64,000 nt of DNA from Gammaproteobacteria bacterium. GTDB taxonomy: Bacteria > Pseudomonadota > Gammaproteobacteria > Steroidobacterales > Rariloculaceae. Below, piece by piece: positions 35,101-43,295 of this stretch. Position 1 is the stretch's first letter, and each line of letters opens with the position of its first letter. The position numbers were made by a program, and so were the translations under genes. Where the stretch lies: contig JAJDWR010000025.1 in the NCBI GenBank assembly GCA_022825505.1, positions 124,001-188,000 on the forward strand, given 5' to 3'. The notes below the pieces were generated by a model. That model was given only the letters and a program-made list of their open reading frames with translations. It was not told the origin of the DNA and searched no databases.

Positions 35101-35462
35101 ACCGCCAGCGCGGACAAGGCGATCCCGGCCTCCAGCAGTCCGTAGACGAGCACGGGACGGGTGACGCGGCCCGCGTAGCGTCCAGCCACTGCCGAACCCA
35201 CGGCCAACCCCCCCATGTAGGCCGCCAGCACGGTTGCCACGGCCAGTTCGCTGGTGCCGAATACCAGCGAGAACTGCCGCAGCCATGCCGTCTGGTACAG
35301 CAGCGCGGCCAGGCCGGAGAGGAAGAAGCAGGCGATGACGCCGGCAAGAACCAGCCAGGAAGCTTGCGCGGGAAGCGGGGTAGCAGGTGGCGCGGCAGGA
35401 TGACCCGTGGCCGCAAGGGCCTGACTACGGCGTTTCGCGCGTTTTTTCCTTGCTCTGGTCAT
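32154..35462 (-). CDS. Membrane-fused spermidine synthase-like protein with TPR tail
   Basis: This 1102-residue protein starts with about a dozen transmembrane helices in two blocks of MFS-like appearance (WLVLAGVIACFFLSGLAALL first). Next comes a spermidine synthase/SAM-dependent fold (roughly residues 520-720, with MLVVGFGGGVVLEG as the nucleotide loop and DVVELEP after it). It ends in a soluble helical tail with TPR-like repeats. The aminopropyltransferase Asp motif (D-[ST]-[ST]-D-P) is replaced by SQPSHPW, as in other members of this fused class, so spermidine synthesis is doubtful. ATG 35462 is preferred over ATG 35507 because the latter extends into a repeat-bearing gap. Fused SpeE-like proteins are common in bacteria, but their activity is not established. 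Confidence 0.82.
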   Translation of the reverse strand: MTRARKKRAKRRSQALAATGHPAAPPATPLPAQASWLVLAGVIACFFLSGLAALLYQTAWLRQFSLVFGTSELAVATVLAAYMGGLAVGSAVAGRYAGRVTRPVLVYGLLEAGIALSALAVPLLLMAARALYASMLGDQPAPPDAATIGQPVFYLLVAFLVLAIPTGFMGATLPLLTRYAVRTDREVGPRVALLYAINTAGAVFGTLTAAFLLLPALGLNGTVWVGVAINVLVFAIAAGLARGRRDSTATDAAMAVSAPPGFYSACIRPLYEGTATARDRLSMVFRQQPAWMLPLMLVSGATAFLYEVLWTRMLTHVMGGSIYAFATMLAAFLTGIALGGGLAGKVAEQRERAAVAFALTQVAVGVLSVGVYAWMGPLIPSSLTTYTLAMFAVAVMLPATIFIGATLPLSVRVLARDESQATTSTARIYAWNTVGAIFGAIVAGFFLIPGLGFEGAIRVAVGMNFALALWAAVCVARPRPIPVGLACVGIAAVLVAYNPSRPQAVVSSTGFVLGYLTDPQELYYGVGRSSTVMLLGEGGYYYVRTNGLPEASIAARGTPPVQDPEKWLTALAVAARPDIEDMLVVGFGGGVVLEGVPPSVDSIDVVELEPKVIEANRLLAGRRNIDPLADPRFNVIINDGRNALRLTDKTYDAIVSQPSHPWTAGASHLFTREFVVDVKSHLNDGGLFVQWMNSEFVDEGLLRTLAATLAAEFENVRLYHPSAQVLMFLASEAPLDVELQLTRTGRPLIDDVMHFSRLGLNSVEDLLAAMAMDEEGLRSFARRADISTDNNNLMATRSRARADGLLLADLVELFEPYDPLTRAGSWIHTQLGDEIDYGYIARRLVRMGQVPRATSLAEVIPNFSSQFEVYGLLFQANGQTDQARDAFDNALQANPLNMQARYAIAKDYLGLLSRNEAPEDIQAIAAELSGSAAAVVQGWGFGATADWASLASLDSALGQTRVTDAWYPEVARLRAEWRVNVAENRERFAFDALRFIERVLILAPDQNLYLLRAMCARILGDDDRLVESSRYIASFVRGNLNTSASQGYTFSARDLEQMRRNLTVITNELSGELDLADPDRVTPILDDANALLQYIDDYQQAL

Positions 35463-35556
35463 GGTGATTTCCCGGCCACGGTCCCGCCCGAGGCCTGAAT
35501 CGCGCAAGTTTACCTGATCGGGCCTTGTGCCGGGTTGGCCGACACGTGCCGCAGGC

Positions 35557-35583
35557 CGATCGGCCGTCGTCGGCCAGCCGGTC
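35557..35583 (-). repeat. Dispersed 27-bp repeat, copy 3
   Basis: On the - strand this copy agrees with the copy at 31004-31030 at 23 of 27 positions. It lies in the 171-base gap between the fused spermidine synthase-like gene and the zinc protease gene, beside a short GGTCCGCC tandem (35580-35594). Confidence 0.5.
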
Positions 35584-35633
35584 CGCCGGTCCGCCGGCCC
35601 ATGCGCTGGGGCTCCGGCTGGTCCCCTGCCCCG

Positions 35634-36317
35634 TCAGCGCCTCAGAATCGCCCACCAGCGGGCGATGTTGAGCAGGCTGGCCAGGGATCCGGCGACGTAG
35701 GTCAGGGCCGCCGCCGTGAGCAGGCGCCGGGCGTGCCGTTCGTCACCCGGGCGCAGCAGGCGGCGTTTGGCCAGCAGGGGAAGTGCGCGGCCGAAGCTCG
35801 CATCCAGTTCGGTGGGCAGGGTCAACAGGTGTACCGCTGCTCCCGAGGCGAGCGTGAGAAAACCGCCGAGCAGGGTCAGGAGCCCGATCACGGGAGCGCG
35901 GGTCACGATCGCTGTCAGGGGCGACAGCATCAGGATCCCGGCGCCCAGTTTCTCGAAGGGTCCGACCCATTTCACCAATCGCGTACGCCAGCGCAACGGC
36001 TTGAACCCGCGGGCATCCTGCATCGCGTGCCCGACCTCGTGGGCGGCGACCGTCACCGCGGTCAGCGAGCGCCCCGTGTAGTTGGCCTCCGACAGTCGAA
36101 CCGTCCGGGAGAGGGGATCGTAGTGATCGCCGGCGGTGGTGGTCTCTGTACCCACATGGTGCAATCCCAGCCCATCAAGCAGGTCCCGCGCAAACTGCCC
36201 GCCCGTCTGCGGATACCGGTTGGCGGGAATGCTGTAGCGGGCCATGACCGCCTTCACCCACAGGCCCGGCCCAACGATCAGAGCCAGCAAGCCCAGGCCG
36301 AGAACGATCAAATGCAT
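35634..36317 (-). CDS. YugP-family neutral zinc membrane metallopeptidase
   Basis: This 227-residue protein has an N-terminal membrane helix (LIVLGLGLLALIVGPGLWV), the zinc motif HEVGH in TVAAHEVGHAMQDARG (about residue 93), and two to three further hydrophobic segments. This is the layout of YugP-like neutral zinc metallopeptidases, probably cytoplasmic-membrane enzymes of unknown substrate. ATG 36317 is chosen because the next in-frame ATG (36389) would overlap the divergent MFS gene and add 24 non-conserved residues. Confidence 0.85.
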   Translation of the reverse strand: MHLIVLGLGLLALIVGPGLWVKAVMARYSIPANRYPQTGGQFARDLLDGLGLHHVGTETTTAGDHYDPLSRTVRLSEANYTGRSLTAVTVAAHEVGHAMQDARGFKPLRWRTRLVKWVGPFEKLGAGILMLSPLTAIVTRAPVIGLLTLLGGFLTLASGAAVHLLTLPTELDASFGRALPLLAKRRLLRPGDERHARRLLTAAALTYVAGSLASLLNIARWWAILRR

Positions 36318-36376
36318 GTGCGAGCCGATCCGTGATTCCGCCGGGACATAGTGTAAGCTAACCCCAGCGGTCGTCC

Positions 36377-37606
36377 ATGATTCAGGCAAGGAATTCAGCC
36401 CCCGAGCACGGCACTCTCGCCTTCATCGTGTTGCTCGGGGTACTGCACTCGTTGGGGGCCTGGTCAAATGACCTGTTTGCCCCGTCCCTGCCGCTGGCGG
36501 CGGATGGCCTGGGCGTCGGCCACGGTCAAGTCCAATTCACCATGACCGCGACCTTGCTTGGCCTGGCGGTCGGCCAATTGTTCCATGGTCCCCTTTCGGA
36601 CCGCTTCGGACGGCGCTCGGTGCTGTGCGCGGGCCTGACGATCTTCTCCCTTGCCGGCGCGCTGTGCGCATCGGCGGGAAGCCTGGGAGAACTGGCCGCC
36701 GGGCGTTTCCTCCAGGGTTTGGGCGCCGCCGTGGGGATGGTGCTGGCGCGTGCGCTGATCCTCGACCGGTGGGCCGGCGAAGAAGCGTCGAGAATGCTCT
36801 CGTCGGTGACCGTCGTGGTCTTCCTGTCGCCGGTCTTCGCTCCGCTGCTCGGCGGATACCTGGCGTCCCTCGGACACTGGCCCACGGTTTTCTGGCTGCA
36901 GGGCGCCCTGGGCGTAGCGTTGCTGCTGGGCGCCCTGTCCATACTCTCCGACACCCGGGGCTCGCGGCCGGACGTCACCGTGGCGAGCCGTTTTCTTGCC
37001 TACGGCCATGTGCTGCGCGACCGTGAGGTTCTGCTCGCCATGGGCTGCATTGGATTGGGCCATGCCGGCTTGCTGGCCTTCGTCACCAATTCCGCCTTTG
37101 TTTTCGTGACCTATCTTGGTCTGGAGCCGGCCGAGTTCGGCATCTGTTTTTCGCTGGCGATGCTCGGCGGTGTCGGCGGTTCGTTGCTGAACCGCCGCCT
37201 GGTACCGAAACTGGGCATGTTGCGGCTGCTTTCCCTGGGTTCCCTCACGATCGCACTTGCCGGAATCGCAGCCGTCATCCTGAACGTCGCCCTGGGCGGA
37301 CTCTGGTCGATGCTGCTGCCTTCGATTTGCTACATGTTTGGCATGTCGATCATTCTCTCCAATGCGGTCGCGCAGATCGTCAGCCGTTTCCGGCACGTTG
37401 CCGGAGCCGCCTCGGCCGTATTGGGCGTCAATCAACTGCTGTTCGGTGCGGTTGCGGCCGCCGTTCTCAGCCTGAACGAAGTACCGGGCGCGCTCCCGCT
37501 GGCGACGGCACTGGCTGTGGGAGGCGTCGGTTCGTCCGTGCTGTGGTGGTTCTGGTCAAGGTCGATACGAAGTCGAGAACGTGGCGCTGGTACCGGAACC
37601 GCCTGA
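36377..37606 (+). CDS. Bcr/CflA-type MFS drug exporter
   Basis: This 409-residue transporter has 12 predicted helices. The helix 2-3 loop GPLSDRFGRRSV is the MFS A-motif, and the first periplasmic loop APSLPLAADGLGVGHGQVQ is typical of the Bcr/CflA drug:H+ antiporter group (14- and 12-helix DHA1 family). It is expected to export amphiphilic drugs or metabolites. It starts divergently from the zinc metallopeptidase gene and lies 50 bases upstream of an M28 peptidase gene. Confidence 0.87.
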   Translation: MIQARNSAPEHGTLAFIVLLGVLHSLGAWSNDLFAPSLPLAADGLGVGHGQVQFTMTATLLGLAVGQLFHGPLSDRFGRRSVLCAGLTIFSLAGALCASAGSLGELAAGRFLQGLGAAVGMVLARALILDRWAGEEASRMLSSVTVVVFLSPVFAPLLGGYLASLGHWPTVFWLQGALGVALLLGALSILSDTRGSRPDVTVASRFLAYGHVLRDREVLLAMGCIGLGHAGLLAFVTNSAFVFVTYLGLEPAEFGICFSLAMLGGVGGSLLNRRLVPKLGMLRLLSLGSLTIALAGIAAVILNVALGGLWSMLLPSICYMFGMSIILSNAVAQIVSRFRHVAGAASAVLGVNQLLFGAVAAAVLSLNEVPGALPLATALAVGGVGSSVLWWFWSRSIRSRERGAGTGTA

Positions 37607-37656
37607 TATGGCATTGTCAAACGGTTACGGCACCTGTCAGCAGGGGAGGGCATGAA

Positions 37657-39372
37657 ATGGATCGGTGGCTATGGGCAGTTGGATTGGCGATGCTGGCGTC
37701 GTGCGGTGGCGGCGGAATGGAGGATGGATCGGCTGGACCGAACGGCACCGCGGGACCGGCGGATGCCGCTGCGGAAGCCGCCACCGAGATTGAGGCAGAG
37801 GCTGCCACTGACGTTGTGGCCGGTATCGGCGCGGAGACGCTTCTTGCCGAGACCCTGATACTGTCTTCGGATGAGTTCGAAGGGCGCGCGCCCGGATCGG
37901 CGGGCGAGGAACTGACAGTGGACTATCTCGTCGAGCAGTTCAGCGCGCTCGGAGTGTCGCCCGGCAACCCCGACGGCACCTGGGTGCAGGACGTTCCGCT
38001 GGTGGGGATCACTCCGCAGCCGCCCCAAAACCTCGTGGTCTCCAACGGGGCCGGGGCGCTCACGCTGGAACCGTCCACGGACTACGTGGCAGCGACCAGG
38101 CACGTTGTCGATGCAGTGGCCGTCGACGGCGCCGAGTTCGTCTTCGTGGGTTATGGCGCCCGCGCGCCCGAGTACGATTGGGACGATTTCGGCGAGTTGG
38201 ATCTCAGCGGCAGGATTCTCCTGTTCCTGGTCAACGATCCGCCGCTGGACGATATCTTCGGCGGGCCCGCGATGACTTACTACGGCCGCTGGACGTACAA
38301 GCACGAGATGGCCGCGGAACTGGGCGCCGCGGGGTCGCTCGTCATTCACGAAACGGAGCCTGCCGGCTACCCCTGGGAAGTGATCGGCGCCGCGCCCTTC
38401 GGCGAAACGTTCGACCTGGCGGCGCCGGACGACAACCTGGGCCGAGCCACCTTCGAGGGGTGGGTGCAGCGGGCCACCGCCGAGTCGATTTTCGAGATGG
38501 CCGGCCTCGATTTCGAAGCTGCAAGGCAGCAGGCGGCCGTGCGGGGGTTCGAGCCCATCCCGCTGGGCGTGACCGGGTCGCTTGCGATTCGCAACGAGAT
38601 TCGCCGAATCGATTCGCGCAACGTCGTCGCGAAGGTGGAGGGCGCCGAGGCGCCGGACGAAGTCCTCATCTATGTTGCCCACTGGGATCATGTGGGCCGG
38701 GACGAGAGCCTTGAGGGCGACCAGATATTCAATGGCGCCGCCGACAACGCTACCGGCACGGCGGGGCTCATCGAACTGGCGCGCGCCTACAGCCTGTCCG
38801 CCCGCCCGCCGCGCCGGTCGGTGCTGTTTCTCGCCGTCACGGCGGAGGAGGCGGGCTTGCTGGGTTCATTTCACTATGTCCGGAACCCGCTCTACCCGGT
38901 CGCCCAGACCGTTGCAGCGCTCAACATGGATGTGCTCAACCAGTGGGGACGCACTCGCGACCTGACCATCGTAGGCCTCGGGCAGTCGGAACTCGACGAC
39001 GTCGCCGCCGTCATAGCGGAGCAGCTCGGCCGCACGCTTGCGCCCGACCCGGAACCGGAGAAGGGTTTCTTCTACCGTTCGGACCATTTCGCTTTCGCCA
39101 GGGCCGGTATTCCGGCCTTCTATGCGGACCCGGGCGTGGAGTACATCGGCAAGCCGGAAGGCTATGGAGCGCAGAAGCGCATCGAGTACACCGCCAACGA
39201 CTACCACCAGGTCACCGACGAGGTGAAGCCGGACTGGGATCTGGCGGGCGCGGTTGAGGACCTGACGTTTCTCTACCTGATGGGCAGGCGGCTGGCCGAC
39301 GGTGAGGAATGGCCGTCCTGGAGCGAAACCAGCGAATTCCGGGCATTGCGCGAGTCGCAGCGTCCGCAATAG
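37657..39372 (+). CDS. M28-family zinc aminopeptidase, lipoprotein
   Basis: This 571-residue protein has a lipobox (GLAMLASCGGGG) and so should be anchored in the periplasm. An inserted PA-like domain (about residues 130-300) precedes the catalytic part. The dinuclear-zinc residues appear in AHWDHVG, AADNATG, TAEEAGLLG and SDHFAFARAGIP, the usual order for M28 aminopeptidases. The final His/Asp region is in EYTANDYHQVTDE. The enzyme should release N-terminal residues from peptides. ATG 37657 is chosen because GGGGAGGG lies 6 to 14 bases upstream and the lipobox begins right after. The last 100 bases overlap the convergent AlgH-like gene. Confidence 0.9.
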   Translation: MDRWLWAVGLAMLASCGGGGMEDGSAGPNGTAGPADAAAEAATEIEAEAATDVVAGIGAETLLAETLILSSDEFEGRAPGSAGEELTVDYLVEQFSALGVSPGNPDGTWVQDVPLVGITPQPPQNLVVSNGAGALTLEPSTDYVAATRHVVDAVAVDGAEFVFVGYGARAPEYDWDDFGELDLSGRILLFLVNDPPLDDIFGGPAMTYYGRWTYKHEMAAELGAAGSLVIHETEPAGYPWEVIGAAPFGETFDLAAPDDNLGRATFEGWVQRATAESIFEMAGLDFEAARQQAAVRGFEPIPLGVTGSLAIRNEIRRIDSRNVVAKVEGAEAPDEVLIYVAHWDHVGRDESLEGDQIFNGAADNATGTAGLIELARAYSLSARPPRRSVLFLAVTAEEAGLLGSFHYVRNPLYPVAQTVAALNMDVLNQWGRTRDLTIVGLGQSELDDVAAVIAEQLGRTLAPDPEPEKGFFYRSDHFAFARAGIPAFYADPGVEYIGKPEGYGAQKRIEYTANDYHQVTDEVKPDWDLAGAVEDLTFLYLMGRRLADGEEWPSWSETSEFRALRESQRPQ

Positions 39373-39992
39373 TGGAAACGGGCGGCGCGGAGCGCCCGCC
39401 ACCGGTTGCCCGGCATCCCGACGATGCCCATGTCCGGTGCGACCCGGTGGACCTCGCGCCACAGGCTCGCAGGCTCCGGGGTAAAGATCAGATCGCCGCT
39501 GGCCGGCGTCACCTGCCAGTCGCCGGCGGAGATTTCTCTTTCCAGTTGCCCCGGACCCCAGCCCGCGTAGCCGGCGTAGACGCGCAGCACGCGCTCGTCC
39601 GTTCGGGCGGGAAGGTTTTCGCGTATCTCGTCCACGTCAGCGGTGATGTAGACATCGTCAACGATCGGCTCGCCTTCCGCCAGGTTCCCATCCCTTATCA
39701 GGAAGAGTGCACTGGTGCGGGCCACGGGCCCGCCGAAATAGACCACGCCCCGATACCGGCGGAAATAGTTCACATCCGGAAACAGCACCTCGGGCTCCAC
39801 CCAGGTGGGCCGATTGACCACCACGCCGATCGCGCCCTCGTTGCCGTGATTCAGGACCAGTACCACCGTTTCGGCGAACCTCGGGTCGCGCAGCTGCGGG
39901 GTCGCCACGAGAAACATCCCGCCGGCGGGTGACTGGGCCAGGGCGGTGGCGGCCGCAAGCGAGGCCAGGATCGATAGTGCGAGCCGTTTCAT
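39273..39992 (-). CDS. AlgH/YqgE-family (UPF0301) protein with signal peptide
   Basis: This 239-residue protein matches AlgH/YqgE: GMFLVATPQLRDPRFAETVV, HGNEGAIGVVVNRP, VYFGGPV and RVYAGYAGWGPGQLEREI. Family members are normally cytoplasmic, but here an added N-terminus (KRLALSILASLAAATALAQ) forms a signal peptide, so this version is predicted to be periplasmic. The molecular function of the family is unknown. Its 3' end overlaps the M28 peptidase gene in antisense orientation by 100 bases. The 199-base gap upstream, shared with the divergent deoxyhypusine synthase-like gene, holds the promoters and a small CCCGGTC/GACCGGG hairpin (40005-40025). Confidence 0.85.
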   Translation of the reverse strand: MKRLALSILASLAAATALAQSPAGGMFLVATPQLRDPRFAETVVLVLNHGNEGAIGVVVNRPTWVEPEVLFPDVNYFRRYRGVVYFGGPVARTSALFLIRDGNLAEGEPIVDDVYITADVDEIRENLPARTDERVLRVYAGYAGWGPGQLEREISAGDWQVTPASGDLIFTPEPASLWREVHRVAPDMGIVGMPGNRWRALRAARFHYCGRCDSRNARNSLVSLQDGHSSPSASRLPIR

Positions 39993-40191
39993 GGCGCAAT
40001 GATACCCGGTCGGACCCGGACCGGGGCGGACAGTTCGGTCGCCGGCCAGCAATCTCAAGTTCCATGTGGCGAAAGGGTTGGTACTGATGTCCCGGCGTTT
40101 CTGCAGCAACCCGTGGCGCTTGCCAAGGGCTGCTACACTCCTGCCACAGTGGCCCGGGCAGCGGCGACCGCAGTTACCGACAAACAGATTA

Positions 40192-41163
40192 ATGGGCGCG
40201 ATCAGCGACTTCATCCGTCATCACTACCGGCATTTCAACAGCGCGGCATTGGCCGATGCGGCCGAAGCCTACGCAGGCCTGGTGGAGGAGGGCGGTTCGA
40301 TGCTGGTGACCCTTGCCGGCGCCATGAGCACGGCCGAACTGGGGTTGTCCCTCGCCGAGATGATCCGCCGCGGCAAGGTCCACGCCATTTGCTGCACTGG
40401 CGCGAATCTGGAAGAGGATCTCTTCAATCTGGTCGCCCATGAGCACTATGTGCGCATTCCGGACTACAGGGACCTGACTGCGGCACAGGAAGAATCGCTG
40501 GCCGCGCGAGGACTCAACCGCGTGACCGATACCTGCATTCCCGAGGAGGAGGCGATGCGGCGCGTAGCGGGGATCGTATTGCAGGAATGGCGGGAGGCCG
40601 ACCAGGCGGGCCGGCGGCGACTCCCCCACGAATTCCTCTACGGGGCATTGCGCTCCGGGGCATTCAAGGCCGACTACCAGATCGACCCTTCGGAAAGCTG
40701 GCTGGTGGCTGCCTGCGAGGCGGGCCTGCCGCTGTTCGTGCCCGGCTGGGAGGATTCCACCCTGGGCAACATGTACGCGGCGCACTGTATCGATGGCACC
40801 CTGAAGCGCACCGGTACGGTGCGTTCCGGTATCGAGTACATGATCGAGTTCGTACAGTGGTACGAAGCGGTCAGCCGGGACGCGCCGGTGGGATTTTTCC
40901 AGATCGGCGGCGGCATCGCCGGCGACTTTCCCATCTGCGCAGTACCGTTGCTGGAGCAGGACCTGGGCCGCCGGGACGTACGCAAGTGGGGCTATTTTTG
41001 CCAGATCAGCGACTCCACCACGAGCTACGGGTCATATTCCGGCGCGGTACCCAACGAAAAGATCACCTGGGGCAAACTCTCGGCGGACACGCCCCGGTTT
41101 CTCATCGAGTCCGATGCCACGATCGTGGCGCCGCTGATATTCGCCCATGTCCTGGACTGGTGA
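40192..41163 (+). CDS. Deoxyhypusine synthase-like protein
   Basis: This 323-residue protein matches the deoxyhypusine synthase family along its length: MLVTLAGAMSTAELG (NAD-binding region), CTGANLEED, GWEDSTLGNMY, QIGGGIAGDFPI and KITWGKLSADT, where Lys295 is the lysine that forms the covalent 4-aminobutyl imine in the human enzyme. Bacteria lack eIF5A, so the acceptor is not hypusine protein. Related bacterial enzymes make sym-homospermidine from putrescine or spermidine. The two downstream genes encode arginine decarboxylase-like and N-carbamoylputrescine amidohydrolase-like proteins, so a polyamine role is strongly suggested; homospermidine synthase is the leading guess. ATG 40192 fits the family N-terminus; upstream in-frame ATGs extend into poorly conserved sequence. 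Confidence 0.85.
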   Translation: MGAISDFIRHHYRHFNSAALADAAEAYAGLVEEGGSMLVTLAGAMSTAELGLSLAEMIRRGKVHAICCTGANLEEDLFNLVAHEHYVRIPDYRDLTAAQEESLAARGLNRVTDTCIPEEEAMRRVAGIVLQEWREADQAGRRRLPHEFLYGALRSGAFKADYQIDPSESWLVAACEAGLPLFVPGWEDSTLGNMYAAHCIDGTLKRTGTVRSGIEYMIEFVQWYEAVSRDAPVGFFQIGGGIAGDFPICAVPLLEQDLGRRDVRKWGYFCQISDSTTSYGSYSGAVPNEKITWGKLSADTPRFLIESDATIVAPLIFAHVLDW

Positions 41164-43243
41164 CGTGTCCCACGCACGCGCGACCGAAGCGGTGGAGTCC
41201 GGCGCACGGGCGGCCGAATTGGGTGAGCGCGGCACGCCGCCGGTCGAAATGGTGCATCCCGGTGCGCCGCAGTTCGAAGCGGCTGGAACCGGCTCATCCC
41301 CCGTGCCGGATTCGGCATGGGCCGCAGGGGACTCGGGCAAACTGTATCGGATCGGTCGATGGGGGCCGCCGTACTTTTCCATCGGCGCCCGCGGCCGCGT
41401 TGCGGTCCGCACCGCGCCGGGCGTCTCCGGTTCCATCGACCTGCCTGCGATCGTCGAGGAAGCCCGGCGCCGCGGGGTCGAGTCTCCGTTGACGATTCGG
41501 TTTCCGGAAATTGTCCGCTCGCAGGTGGCGCGGCTGCAAGGCGCCTTTGGAGATGCGATCACCGCGGTCGGATACGGCAACCGACATCTGGGCCTGTACC
41601 CGATCAAGGTCAATCCGCTGCGCCACGTGGTCGAGGAAATTCTGGATGCGGGGCGCGACTTCGGGATGGGCCTGGAATGCGGGTCCAGGGCCGAGTTGGC
41701 GGCCGCCTTGCCCCATCTGCGGGACGATCGGCGCTTGCTCGTGTGCAACGGCGTCAAGGACGAGGCGATGCTGGCGTTGGCGATGGATGCCCAGCGCCTC
41801 GGCAGGCAGGTCATTCCGGTCGTGCAGAGTCCGGAGGAGTTTGCGGTATTTCGCACCATTGCGGCCCGGCGCGGAGAGGAGCCGATGCTGGGGGTGCGCA
41901 TCGGGCTGTCCGGCTGGAATCCGGGCCGTTGGGACGGGTGCGCCGTGCCCGACGCCAAGTTCGGTCTCTCCCCGGCCGATCTGCTGGCGTTGCTGGAGAG
42001 GTTCCCGGACGTACTGCCGCAGCTTGGCCTGCTGCACTTTCACCTGGGGAGCCAGATCGCGGATCTCTCCCGGCTGCGGCACGCGGCCGGAGAGGCCGCG
42101 CAGATCCATGCCTCGCTGGTCGCGAGAGGGGCAGCGCTTCGGTACCTGGACTTGGGCGGCGGTCTTGGCATCGAGTACGGCGATGCAGGGGCGTCTGCCG
42201 CAGAACCGGACTACTCCCTGACCGACTATGCCCATGCGGTCGTTTCCGCCGTAAACGACGTCTGCCGCAGCCGCTCCGTGCCGCCGCCCGTGCTGGTTTC
42301 CGAAAGCGGCCGGGCGCTCACCGCCCATCACGCGATGCTGATCGTTCCTGTGCTGGCCGTTCGCGAACGCCGCGGTTTTACCGTCGGTACAAGGATTCCC
42401 CCGCAGGCCGGCGATGCAACGCTATGGCTGGTCCGACAGGCCCTGCAGGGCCCGAGGGCGCGGGACGCCGCCGGGGCCTCCGACCTGCTTGGCCGGGCCC
42501 ACGGCGCCTTCGGAAAGGTCGGCGCGTCGTTCGCCGAGGGGCGAGTGGCGTTGGAGGAATATGCCTTGGCCGAGCGCGCTTTCGTCACCGTCGCCCGCCG
42601 CACGATCGAAGTCCTCAGGCTGGGCGGCGATCCGCTGCCGGCGCGGGTCGAGTCGCTGCAGCGTTCGCTGGCCGATCGGGTCCTCTGCGACTTCTCCGTT
42701 TTCCGGTCGCTGCCGGATCACTGGGGATCGGGGCAGGCATTTCCGGTCATGCCCATCGACCGGCTGAATGAACGCCCGGACCGCCGCGGGATCCTGGTGG
42801 ATCTGACCTGCGACGCTGACGGCCGGATCGATCGGTACGTATCGTCCGATCCCGACACCTCTGTCCTGCCGATGCACGCGCCCCGGCCCGGCGTGCGGAC
42901 CGAATTGGCATTTTTCCTCATGGGCGCCTACGAGGATGTCCTCGGTGCACCGCACAATCTGCTGGGCCGGGTCCCCGAAATTCACGTGCGCACGGACGAG
43001 CGCGCCTCGCAGGGATTCCGGATCGAGAATATCATCCCGCCAACTACCGTAGCGGACGTGTTGACGCAAATGGGCTACAGGGAAGGGGAACTGCGTACGG
43101 CCATGGGGGATCTCGTCGCATCGAAGATTGCAGCAGACGATCTGTCCGCCGAGGCCGGTTGCAGGTTGATCGATCGCTACACCCGGTGCCTGGGGCAAGG
43201 TACCTACTACGAAACAGGCGACGCGGCGGGTCCGGAATCGTGA
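41147..43243 (+). CDS. speA: Biosynthetic-type arginine decarboxylase (SpeA-like)
   Basis: This 698-residue PLP enzyme of the fold-III (alanine racemase-like) group matches SpeA. The PLP lysine is Lys154 in LYPIKVNP; HFHLGSQI and LGGGLGIEYG bind the cofactor phosphate; the C-terminal CDADGRID corresponds to the CDSDG motif that contributes the second active-site Cys and Asp. The reaction is arginine to agmatine. The first 60 residues are not conserved. ATG 41147 overlaps the previous gene by 17 bases; GTG 41165, two bases after its stop, is an alternative. With the amidohydrolase downstream it fits an agmatine route to putrescine, although no agmatine deiminase is visible in the window. Confidence 0.88.
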   Translation: MSWTGDVSHARATEAVESGARAAELGERGTPPVEMVHPGAPQFEAAGTGSSPVPDSAWAAGDSGKLYRIGRWGPPYFSIGARGRVAVRTAPGVSGSIDLPAIVEEARRRGVESPLTIRFPEIVRSQVARLQGAFGDAITAVGYGNRHLGLYPIKVNPLRHVVEEILDAGRDFGMGLECGSRAELAAALPHLRDDRRLLVCNGVKDEAMLALAMDAQRLGRQVIPVVQSPEEFAVFRTIAARRGEEPMLGVRIGLSGWNPGRWDGCAVPDAKFGLSPADLLALLERFPDVLPQLGLLHFHLGSQIADLSRLRHAAGEAAQIHASLVARGAALRYLDLGGGLGIEYGDAGASAAEPDYSLTDYAHAVVSAVNDVCRSRSVPPPVLVSESGRALTAHHAMLIVPVLAVRERRGFTVGTRIPPQAGDATLWLVRQALQGPRARDAAGASDLLGRAHGAFGKVGASFAEGRVALEEYALAERAFVTVARRTIEVLRLGGDPLPARVESLQRSLADRVLCDFSVFRSLPDHWGSGQAFPVMPIDRLNERPDRRGILVDLTCDADGRIDRYVSSDPDTSVLPMHAPRPGVRTELAFFLMGAYEDVLGAPHNLLGRVPEIHVRTDERASQGFRIENIIPPTTVADVLTQMGYREGELRTAMGDLVASKIAADDLSAEAGCRLIDRYTRCLGQGTYYETGDAAGPES

Positions 43244-43295
43244 ACCCGTCCCGTTACCCGATGGCCTGCGGCCGTGTTGCGGTTGGCCTGGTGTC

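Noticed and set aside
31227..35498. A 1423-codon open frame on the + strand opposite the HtrA-like and spermidine synthase-like genes.
   Set aside because: It has no recognisable domain, is rich in Gln, His, Arg and Gly, and mirrors two well-supported genes; long antisense frames are expected in GC-rich DNA.
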